From the NCBI GenBank assembly GCA_017654935.2, contig CM065698.1, positions 1,978,301 to 2,042,300 on the forward strand: DNA of 64,000 nucleotides, given 5' to 3'. Below are positions 1-7,711 of the stretch, piece after piece (the stretch's first letter is position 1; every line of letters begins with the position of its first letter). Origin of the DNA: Phymorhynchus buccinoides (Eukaryota > Mollusca > Gastropoda > Neogastropoda > Raphitomidae). A program made the translations under genes and the position numbers. The notes under the pieces are model-generated. The model made no database searches and was not told the origin of the DNA. It saw only the letters and a list, made by a program, of their open reading frames with translations.

Positions 1-180
1 AGGCCATATTGGACTGGAACAGGCCGAAGAAGACAAAAAACAGACGAAAATGAAAAACGACATTGTAGGGTTTTAGCTCACAAACATGATCTAAAAAAGC
101 TAAGGTTAACATTCAGTGAACTCTAAAGAATGTTTGTGTAATTGAAAATCGGGTGATAATGATTACACATCCTAAATAAC

Positions 181-680
181 GAGGTTTGAAATGTCAAGTG
201 ACGTCAAAGAGGGTGGGCAGGTTGTGTTTGTTATTGGTCAGAAAACACATAATAACGTTTTTCACAGACCTTGTTCAGATAAACGTTTTTCTGTGATGTT
301 TAGATGGAGGTTCTGTGATTGTTTCCGTATCTTATTTAGCCATACTGCTTTTATGATTCTGGGTGAAATAATATTTTTCGTCCGTGGAGATCGTTTATGT
401 TGGTTTAAACGGGTACAGGTTTTTATAAATTTCTTTTGATCAGAAGGTTATTACAGCAAAATAGTGACGTCAACGGATTCCTCGTTTCCAGACCTTTACA
501 GTGGTATGCAGCATGTTGGTGAGTGCTAAGCCGTTTTTTAAGTAACAGCCTCGAAACACTCGTCAACAAACACAAAATTGCCTTAGCCAGATGTCCAGAG
601 CGCCGATTTGTGTGGGAGTTCGCTGTTCACCTTGCGGTCCGGATAAGTTGACTTATATGGGCAACCGACCCAGCGCCGGT
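181..680 (+). promoter_or_regulatory. Upstream region of histone-3'-end gene 1, conserved with gene 2
   Basis: This 5' flank is collinear with 3140-3640 in front of the second gene. Three identical blocks keep their spacing: ATTCTGGGTGAAATA (356-370 vs 3306-3320), GTCAACAAACACAAA (562-576 vs 3513-3527) and CCTTGCGGTCCGGA (630-643 vs 3583-3596). The gaps are 206/207 and 68/70 nt. A TATA-like ACTTATATGG lies at about 651-660. Conservation while the proteins diverge suggests promoter or 5'UTR function; this is inferred. Confidence 0.55.
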
Positions 681-700
681 CAGACAGAAACAGACTGAGG

Positions 701-1210
701 ATGGGAACGCAAGAAATCCCAGAACAAGACGAAGAAGTGGGGGTCCAGTTCAACGACCCCCAACAAGCGGACCCCCAACAAGCGGACCCCCAACAAGCGG
801 ACCCCCAGGCAGATGACTCCCAGGCAGATGACTCCATGGATGAACTCGATGACGAGTTCATTGCATGTGAGGATGCTGCTTGGGAAGAGGCACAAGCTGC
901 TGCGTGTGACTCTGTGTCCGTGGAAGGCTCTGTGTCCATGGAAGACTCTGTGTCCATGGAAGACTCTGTGTCCATGGAAGGCTGCGCCAGCCCTTGGTTG
1001 GTGCTTCCGGGGTCACACCTGAACCAAAGCCTGCAGTCTGGCTTCTACATGAGTGTCAACCCCGGAGAGCTCCAAGGCCTGATCTCCAGTCAGGACTTCC
1101 ACAACCTGCTGGAGGCGCTGGAAGTTGTGGACATTGGTCCAGGCGACCTCCAAGTGTGGATCATGGATCCCCCACCGCCCACAGCAGATGACCAAGACCA
1201 GGATCCCTGA
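701..1210 (+). CDS. Intronless acidic 169-aa protein with a histone-type mRNA 3' end (gene 1)
   Basis: A single uninterrupted ORF runs from ATG at 701 to TGA at 1208-1210. The N-terminal two thirds is acidic and repetitive: DPQQA-type repeats at about residues 19-37, then DSVSMED-type repeats at about 72-90. The C-terminal part (about 93-155) is more complex, with an LNQSLQSGFYM segment that resembles LNVAQAGFQY in gene 2. The SMED repeats also echo the SMEE repeats of gene 2. I recognise no known domain and no histone fold. A perfect histone 3' stem-loop follows 31 nt after the stop, so the mRNA probably lacks poly(A) and would be SLBP-dependent and cell-cycle or germline/embryo regulated (inference). 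It has no introns, unlike the other genes here. Function unknown. A real gene seems likely because ORF, conserved promoter and stem-loop coincide. Confidence 0.7.
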   Translation: MGTQEIPEQDEEVGVQFNDPQQADPQQADPQQADPQADDSQADDSMDELDDEFIACEDAAWEEAQAAACDSVSVEGSVSMEDSVSMEDSVSMEGCASPWLVLPGSHLNQSLQSGFYMSVNPGELQGLISSQDFHNLLEALEVVDIGPGDLQVWIMDPPPPTADDQDQDP

Positions 1211-1241
1211 CATGGGGGGTTCTCCCATTCCTTCAATTTTA

Positions 1242-1257
1242 GGCCCTTTTCAGGGCC
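1242..1257 (+). terminator. Histone-type 3' end stem-loop of gene 1
   Basis: GGCCCTTTTCAGGGCC is a perfect 6-bp stem with a TTTC loop and fits the metazoan replication-dependent histone mRNA consensus (GGYYYUUHUHARRRCC). It lies 31 nt after the stop and is followed by ACT. In histone genes this element binds SLBP and directs U7-dependent cleavage without polyadenylation. I see no clear purine-rich histone downstream element. Confidence 0.85.
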
Positions 1258-1410
1258 ACTACTGTTCCCGAGTGAGGCACTACATCTCTTTGCATTGAGT
1301 AGGATGTGTTCTGTTTGTCTTTCCGTAATACATGTCATCGCCCCCTCTCTCCGACCTCTCCCCCCACCCCACCCCGCCTGCGATATCGCACCCTACACAA
1401 TCAATCTCAC

Positions 1411-1497
1411 ACACACACATACACATACTATGATACGCACGCACGCATACATACTTACATACATTAAAAATATACACTCTCTCTCTCTCTCTCACAC
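1411..1497. repeat. CA and CT simple repeats
   Basis: Imperfect (CA)n is followed by ACATAC runs and a CT run shortly after the gene 1 stem-loop. The rest of 1258-1940 shows no coding signal. Confidence 0.8.
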
Positions 1498-1943
1498 GGG
1501 AAAACAATGTAGGCCTACGTGCGTAGTTTATTCATTTAAAGGGACATAAATCTGTATAATTAAGACAGCAGCGCAGATCGATGTTATTTCCCTTCGCTCA
1601 GGTGGAAATGATTGACAGTTTGTCGCCGATAATTGACATTGTAATAATGACAGTGAGCATTTTTATGGCGCTGTTTTGTCTGTCGTAACGGCATGGGTGC
1701 TACTATTTCATTTTTACACTGTGATTTTAGTATTTTTTTATTTTACCAATTCTTCCCTGTCCTTTCGTTTCTGTTTGAACTTTTGCAAAGCTGAGAATTT
1801 TTTGGGGTCAAATCTGCCTTTTGTCTCCTCTGTCAAGACAAAACAATAAGTATGTCACCAAGCAATTGTTATGATGATTTTAGATCTTCAGTTAACATTA
1901 TTGAATTCCTTGTAGTTACATTTAGTGGAGATAAGTTGCTTTA

Positions 1944-2656
1944 AATAAATCAAAGGAAATTATGCTACCTCTTTATAAAGCATTGGTACGCCCCTTATTA
2001 GAGTATGGAAATCCTGTCTGGTGTCCCTTTTTGAGAAAACATGTTGATCATTTAGAAGGTGTCCAAAGGAGATTTACGAAAACAATTATTGGAACCAGAG
2101 ATATGGACTATGAGGACAGACTAAAGTATTTGGGAATACCTAGTTTGGAATACAGACGTCTAAGAGGCGATTTGATTGAGGTGTATAAAATTCTAAATAA
2201 GTTCTATGATCCTAACACAACTAAAACTTTACTAACTTTAACTGACGAGGAGAGAACACGAGGGCATGATTTTAAATTAACAAAAAAACTAAATAACAGT
2301 CGTTCAGCTCAAAACTTTTTTACTAACAGAGTAATAACTGCATGGAACAATCTTTCTAATGAAACTGTAAATGCATCATCACTAAATAGGTTCAAAAATC
2401 TTATTGACAAAAAATTTAATACTATTATGTACTCCACAAATTTGGAGAAATAAAAAATATTTTTAAAAAAAAAACCCACAAAAAACCCACCAACCCAACC
2501 CAAAACAAATACACAATAGCCGTAGTAATTCACGGGCAAACAAAAAGAAAAAGGAAAATAAATATTTATATTTGAAAAAAATATCTAGAGGGCAAAAGGC
2601 TTCATAAGCCTACAGAGCCTAAACTGATATGATATGATATGATATGATATGATAAA
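1944..2656 (+). mobile_element. 5'-truncated non-LTR retrotransposon: C-terminal end of reverse transcriptase ORF plus 3' tail
   Basis: An open frame at 1962-2453 (163 aa) starts LYKALVRPLLEYGNPVW and has FFTNRVITAWNNL near its end. This is the typical C-terminal region of jockey/CR1-type LINE reverse transcriptases, after the catalytic core, which is absent. The element ends in an A-rich stretch, the block TCTAGAGGGCAAAAGGC and a (TGATA)n tail at 2629-2653. The same 3' end recurs inverted at 57186-57600, showing a dispersed family. It is a dead 5'-truncated copy. Confidence 0.85.
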
Positions 2657-2848
2657 TGCTTCAAACCTCAAGACGGTAGTTTGCATTCTTTGACACGTTC
2701 AGTGTTTCGATGCCCGTTCAGGACCCGATGGAAAATAGCTGGTTTTGTTTATATCCTGCTTAAAATTCAGCCCAAACGAGCAAAATATAAAACTTTATTC
2801 TTTTTTTTACTCGTTTTTTACTAAATAATATCTTATTGTTATTGTAAA

Positions 2849-2880
<32 letters not shown>
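2849..2880. repeat. Poly-G tract
   Basis: Uninterrupted run of about 32 G on the + strand. It is potentially G-quadruplex forming, and its exact length is unreliable. Confidence 0.9.
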
Positions 2881-2881
<1 letters not shown>

Positions 2882-3139
2882 ACACACAAATCGTTCATGG
2901 TGTCGGGGGTACACAAATCGTTCATGTTTGATCGGAAAGAGAACCGCTACGACGCCATTACTGGAGAAAGTTGTTGAAAATGCACTCAAGCAAAACACCT
3001 TCATTTGGGGCTTAAATTCACACCTTTATGCTGACAGAGTTAATGATTAGTAGTCATTGAACTCTGATCTTTACTTTGGTGCATGGATTTCTAGCGATTT
3101 TTGCCGGTGATAGAAAAACACGGCCTCTGAAAGTTTTGG

Positions 3140-3640
3140 TAAAAAATAAGAAGGAGCGAGGCTGGAGGGTGAGTTGTGTTTGTTGAAGGTCAAAAAATAG
3201 ATTATAACTGTTGTCACGGAGTATTTATAGTTGAATGGTTTGTTGTAACGTACAGATGAGAGTTCCATGAATTCACCCTTATCTTATCTAGGCATACTTT
3301 AGTACAATTCTGGGTGAAATAGATTTTTGTGTTCTTGAGACTTGTTTATTGGGTTTTCACAGAGTGCAGTTATTTGCAAATTTCTTTCCATCAAAAACTC
3401 CTTTCGAAAAAGTGTATGCATCAATAGATTCCTCGTTCTTAGGTCGTTCCAGTGATACCAAACATGTCCACGAATGTCTTGGTTTTTTTTAGTTATAAGC
3501 CGTAAAAGACATGTCAACAAACACAAATAGCACGTGTGGTGGCCTGTCGAGGACCGATTTAGTTACAGCTGTGCGTTGTTGGCCTTGCGGTCCGGAAAAG
3601 TTGATGTAGGGTCAAATTTCGTCAATTCGCCATTTGTGCC
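3140..3640 (+). promoter_or_regulatory. Upstream region of histone-3'-end gene 2, paralogous to 181-680
   Basis: It shares ordered blocks with the gene 1 flank at equal spacing (positions under 181-680). The block CCTTGCGGTCCGGA lies about 95-110 nt before this ATG and about 60-70 nt before that of gene 1, so it may mark the core promoter or leader. No obvious TATA box is visible here. Confidence 0.55.
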
Positions 3641-3691
3641 ATAGACTGGACATCGAACGAATCTACGCTTAGCGGAACAAATTCAGCTAAC

Positions 3692-4360
3692 ATGGAAGAA
3701 GAGACTAGCATGGAAGAAAGGACCAGCATGGAAGAAGACTCTACCCCAGGCTTGGAGTTGGACCAGTCCAGGCAGCGTCTGAAGGAGGCCCTAGCTTACG
3801 CCCAGGAGATGATCAGGAAGTGCTCCATTAAGCGGCGCTCCATCATGGAAAAGACCAGCATGGAAGAAAAGACCAGCATGGAAGAAGAGACCAGCAAGGA
3901 AGAAGAGACCAGCATGGAAGAAGAGACCAGCATGGAAGAAGAGACCAGCATGGAAGAAGTCGCTATCCCAGACTTGGCAGAGTTGGAGTTGCAGTTGGAG
4001 CGGTCCAGGCAGCGTCGGGAGGAGGCCCTAGCCTATGCCCGGGAGATAACCCGGCGGTGCTCCATCAGGACCTGCATGCTGGTGGCCATGATGCTGCCCT
4101 GCAAAGTGCTGTCCGCCCAGACCTACCTCAACGTGGCGCAGGCGGGTTTCCAGTACACCCCCGAGGTCATCGCTCAGATGACGCCCATAGAACTGAGGTA
4201 CGCCCAGATTGCCGGCGTGGACATCAGTGCCGCCCCCGTGAAGCCTTCCCCGGCCAACTACCACCAGGGGGCATCCACAGCCACAAAGGGTCCAGCCAAA
4301 AGGAAGCCCAGGAAGAGAGTGAAGAGGCTCACCATGAAGAAGTCCTCCAAGAAAGCCTAG
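3692..4360 (+). CDS. Intronless 222-aa protein with SMEE repeats, basic C-terminus and histone-type 3' end (gene 2)
   Basis: The ORF runs from ATG at 3692 to TAG at 4358-4360. Residues 1-13 and about 51-89 are TSMEEE-type hexapeptide/heptapeptide repeats. Two copies of a QSRQRLKEALAYAQEM-like charged helix (about 24-45 and 100-122) suggest an internal duplication or coiled coil. A segment YLNVAQAGFQYTPEVI follows (about 145-160), then MTPIELRYAQIAGVDI. The last ~25 residues are strongly basic (KGPAKRKPRKRVKR, KKSSKKA), like the tail of a DNA-binding or nuclear protein. A perfect histone stem-loop follows 40 nt after the stop. It is a tandem paralogue of gene 1 by promoter collinearity and the shared LN..Q.GF motif. 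An inverted 3' relic lies at 6793-6900. I recognise no characterised family. A nuclear or chromatin role is a guess from the basic tail and histone-like mRNA end. Confidence 0.72.
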   Translation: MEEETSMEERTSMEEDSTPGLELDQSRQRLKEALAYAQEMIRKCSIKRRSIMEKTSMEEKTSMEEETSKEEETSMEEETSMEEETSMEEVAIPDLAELELQLERSRQRREEALAYAREITRRCSIRTCMLVAMMLPCKVLSAQTYLNVAQAGFQYTPEVIAQMTPIELRYAQIAGVDISAAPVKPSPANYHQGASTATKGPAKRKPRKRVKRLTMKKSSKKA

Positions 4361-4400
4361 GCTGTATGCTCAGGAGGCCAGCCTCCCTGATTTTAATCTA

Positions 4401-4416
4401 GGTCCTTTTCAGGACC
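4401..4416 (+). terminator. Histone-type 3' end stem-loop of gene 2
   Basis: GGTCCTTTTCAGGACC forms a 6-bp stem with a TTTC loop and is followed by ACAAAG. Compared with the gene 1 stem-loop, the third base pair changes from C-G to T-A on both sides while the loop is unchanged. This compensatory change is what selection on the RNA hairpin would leave. Confidence 0.87.
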
Positions 4417-5471
4417 ACAAAGTTTCCCAAGTGGGTCATTGCTTCTCGCTGCATTAGAGGGCTTTATGTTTCTGTGTGTGTGTGTGTGTGTTGGTCTGTC
4501 AGCTCCCATCCCCCCATTCTCCTTCATCTCCAGGAAAATAAAGCTTTTAGATGCACACACGTACGCATGCACATATACTCGCACACACACACACACACAT
4601 ACATATGAGCACGCACACATACACACTCCCCCCCCACACACACACACTAAAATGGGCCTCCCAAAAATCCCCCCCCCCCTTCACACACACACACTCTCCC
4701 TCCCTCGCTGCTCACACACACAACTCCCACGCATGGACACATACACGTGCGCCAGTCATAATCAGTGGATGTTTACATATTTTGTGACAATGTCTCAATA
4801 GGGCAGGCTAGAATGTAAGCAAATGTACTCTAGGCCTATGTGCCCTTTTCAGCATGTCTCCTATAATAGTTCAACAATTTGCCGTTGGCCATACCACGTT
4901 CAAAACACCGGTTCTCGTCCGATCACCGAAGTTAAATAAGCGTTGTCAGGACCACAAAGTTTCCCAAGTGGGTCATTGCTTCTCGCTGCATTAGAGGGCT
5001 TTATGTTTCTGTGTGTGTGTGTGTGTGTTGGTCTGTCAGCTCCCATCCCCCCATTCTCCTTCATCTCCAGGAAAATAAAGCTTTTAGATGCACACACGTA
5101 CGCATGCACATATACTCGCACACACACACACACACATACATATGAGCACGCACACATACACACTCCCCCCCCACACACACACACTAAAATGGGCCTCCCA
5201 AAAATCCCCCCCCCCCTTCACACACACACACTCTCCCTCCCTCGCTGCTCACACACACAACTCCCACGCATGGACACATACACGTGCGCCAGTCATAATC
5301 AGTGGATGTTTACATATTTTGTGACAATGTCTCAATAGGGCAGGCTAGAATGTAAGCAAATGTACTCTAGGCCTATGTGCCCTTTTCAGCATGTCTCCTA
5401 TAATAGTTCAACAATTTGCCGTTGGCCATACCACGTTCAAAACACCGGTTCTCGTCCGATCACCGAAGTTA
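4410..5471. repeat. 537-bp tandem duplication downstream of gene 2
   Basis: 4410-4946 and 4947-5471 are nearly identical (CA arrays, C runs, unique spacer and a 5S-like end). The copy boundary cuts through the right arm of the gene 2 stem-loop, so the second copy starts with CAGGACC but has no complete hairpin. The very low divergence implies a recent duplication or an assembly duplication. Confidence 0.9.
4881..4934 (+). pseudogene. 5S rRNA fragment, first copy
   Basis: Matches the 5' part of animal 5S rRNA (GGCCATACCACGTT, CACCGGTTCTCGTCCGATCA, CCGAAGTTAA) but breaks off at the duplication junction. The A box is incomplete and there is no C box, so it is not functional. Confidence 0.8.
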
Positions 5472-5497
5472 AGCAACGTCGGGTCTGGTCAGTACTT
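5418..5497 (+). pseudogene. 5S rRNA fragment, about first 80 nt
   Basis: The sequence from GCCGTTGGCCATACC to GGTCTGGTCAGTACTT matches the 5' two thirds of 5S rRNA, then changes abruptly. The intermediate element and C box are missing. It joins a 5'-truncated LINE within about 20 nt, which suggests a chimeric retro-insertion or a 5S-headed SINE/LINE. Animal histone clusters often contain 5S genes, so the link to the histone-type genes may be ancestral. Confidence 0.82.
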
Positions 5498-5504
5498 CAG
5501 CCTC

Positions 5505-6412
5505 TCTTGCCGAAGTTGATGGGCTAGTATCAAGGACACAGAACTGTATAGCAGATATCAAAACATGGATGACTGTTAATAAACTGCAGTTGAACGAAGA
5601 CAAGACTGAACTTATGTTAGCCTGTCCAAAGAGATTACTTGGCCATCCATCTCTTCCAGATTCTGTTACAATCAACAACACTCCTGTCTCTCTGTCCCCC
5701 TCTGTTCGCAGTCTCGGAGTCACGTTAGATCAGACCCTCTCTCTCCAACAACATGTCTCAAATGTTTGTCGATCTGCATACCTTCAGCTCCGAAAAATAA
5801 GTTCTGTTCGCCACTATCTATCTACTGACGCCACGAAAACTTTGGTCTGTGCTTTTGTTTTGTCTAAAATCGATTACTGCAACTCTCTCCTTGCTGGCCT
5901 CCCAAAGTATCTTCTCAGTCGCCTCCAAAGAATTCAAAACAATGCTGCCCGATTAGTCCTTAAGTCTTCTAAGTATGAACATGTCACGCCACTTCTGCAC
6001 TCTCTGCACTGGTTAAAAATCTCTGATAGGATTGACTATAAACTCTCCACTCTTTCCTTCACTGTCATCTCTGGTTCTGCCCCTGATTACCTGTCTGACC
6101 TACTTCACCTCTACACACCTTCTCGTGTCCTCCGCTCTTCCTCTGACACACGCCTCCTGCAACCAGCCACTGTCAAAACCAAAACCTATGGTGAAAGGTC
6201 CTTTTCGTTCCAGGCTCCATCTGTGTGGAACAACTTACCCCTGTCTCTCAGACACTCCGACTCTCTGGACGCGTTCAAGGCCGGTCTAAAAACTCATCTC
6301 TTTTCTAAGTTGTAGCTGACATGCATAGGTTGATTGTGCAGTGTGGACATTGAGTGGTGTGTGTGTGCGTGTGCGCGTGCGTGTGTGCGTGTGTGTGCGT
6401 GCGTGTGCGTGC

Positions 6413-6450
<38 letters not shown>

Positions 6451-6489
6451 CAGTGTGTGTGTTGATTGTGCCGTATGGAAATTGAGTGG

Positions 6490-6523
<34 letters not shown>

Positions 6524-6626
6524 CGTGCGTGCGCGCGTGTGTGTGTATGTGTGTGTGTGCATGTAGCGTGTATGTGTGTGTGACAAAGTCACCCCCCTTC
6601 CCACCCTCTCCCCTTCATCGTCTTTC

Positions 6627-6688
<62 letters not shown>

Positions 6689-6793
6689 TGTGTGTGTGTG
6701 AATGTTTATAGTTTTATTTCTTTGTAAAGCGCCGTGAATAGAATTTTCTAGATATGTGCGCTATATAAGTGCCAATTATTATTATTATATTAT
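5505..6793 (+). mobile_element. 5'-truncated LINE with intact C-terminal reverse transcriptase segment
   Basis: An open frame of 248 codons at 5569-6315 (extending in frame upstream to about 5528) encodes a jockey/CR1-type RT C-terminus. Recognisable parts are LNEDKTELML, SLGVTLDQTLSL, LSKIDYCNSLLAGLP, RLQRIQNNAARLVL and GERSFSFQAPSVWNNLP. The YADD catalytic core lies upstream and is missing. The 3'UTR carries long (GT)n and ends in a tail with GCGCTATATAAGTGCC followed by ATT repeats (to 6793). The family resembles the copy at 47480-48661 but is clearly diverged. Confidence 0.88.
6356..6697. repeat. (GT)n arrays inside the LINE 3'UTR
   Basis: Three blocks of (GT)n/(TG)n are separated by short unique sequence, including a repeat of TTGATTGTGC...ATTGAGTGGTGTGTG. 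Confidence 0.9.
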
Positions 6794-6900
6794 GGGTGAC
6801 CGCTTTGTGGATGTGGTAGTTGGCCAGGGAAGGCTTCACGGGGGGGGCACTGATGTCCACGCCGGCGATCTGGGCGTACCTCAGTTCTATGGGCGTCATG
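6793..6900 (-). pseudogene. Inverted truncated relic of histone-3'-end gene 2
   Basis: Read on the - strand, this encodes MTPIELRYAQIAGVDI followed by SAPPVKPSLANYH, nearly identical to residues about 163-191 of gene 2 (SAAPVKPSPANYH). It has no start, no upstream domain and no stem-loop. It marks a third family member or a rearranged piece. Confidence 0.85.
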
Positions 6901-6945
6901 GGTGGACATTTCTTTTGCCAACGGACATTTCTTTTGTTCTGGATG

Positions 6946-7037
6946 AAGGTGAGATTTACGTCCATGGACCCTTATGGATCGTCTTCAGGAAGAGCGTCCA
7001 TAAGGGTCCATAACCAATTGGACGTAAATCTCACCTT
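6946..7037. repeat. Perfect-arm inverted repeat
   Basis: AAGGTGAGATTTACGTCCA at the left pairs with its complement at the right, and the inner CCATGGACCCTTATGG pairs with CCATAAGGGTCC. A ~20-nt spacer remains. The remaining 7038-7573 is unremarkable AT-rich DNA leading into the transporter gene. Confidence 0.85.
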
Positions 7038-7573
7038 CCTGGGGATGCATTTCAGCAAAACCCTATGCCTGCAGCATTTGGTTGAAATGTAGGCCCACGT
7101 CTTATATATATAAAACATTTTTATTCGTGTGGTTGTATTGACCCAGGAAGCTCGCGCCTGAATTCATTTTGTTTGTAATAGTGGTGTCTGCCTGCAGTTT
7201 TTTATTTTTTATTTTATTTTATTTTAATGAAACTCCTTTGAAGTTTTTGAGGCAAAAAGGATCAGTGTTCCTTTCTCACTTTCCGCACCTTTCCCCCATT
7301 TTGTCTACCACCATCATTAGTCACTGTACATGTTGTGATTTGTCATTAATCTTTAATGACATCGGATCAAAGGACCAAAGTTAATTCTTGCGTATGCAGC
7401 ATTGCGTGAACGTGGGTGTGCGTGCGTGCGTGCATTTACACGTGCGCCAGTATTTTCACCCAGCCTTTCAAGGGAAACAATCGTGCACACCACCAAATCG
7501 AGGTATTTTTACTTCCCTTTGTGATGGTGTTTACAGATGTCATGTGACAGCCACGTGACGGCTTCCCACCAAA

Positions 7574-7711
7574 ATGGCCGACTCGGACGAATGTACTCCT
7601 CTGCTGCGATACAGCGTCAACAACTCGTCCCATTCGCTGGCCTCGTCCGGCCAAGGCAGCAACAGTGAGCTGGATCATGTGGAGGAAGTACATCGCAACT
7701 CCAGAAAGCCG
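7574..7711 (+). CDS. GLUT exon 1 (N-terminal cytoplasmic segment)
   Basis: Starts at AAAATGGCC, a good initiation context. Encodes 46 residues (MADSDECTPLLRYS...) with an acidic dileucine-like ECTPLL, a possible endocytic/sorting signal (inference). Donor GTTGGT at 7712, phase 0. A competing donor GTATGC four bases on would break the frame with exon 2. Confidence 0.85.

Noticed and set aside
4439..5338. Duplicated 120-131 codon His/Thr-rich frames
   Set aside because: CA-repeat translation within the 537-bp tandem duplication.
5418..5497. Functional 5S rRNA gene
   Set aside because: Only the first ~80 nt are present; the C box and terminator are missing.
5569..6315. Host gene encoding a 248-aa protein
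   Set aside because: Reverse-transcriptase C-terminus of a LINE with a typical 3' tail; related copies at 47480 and 43930.
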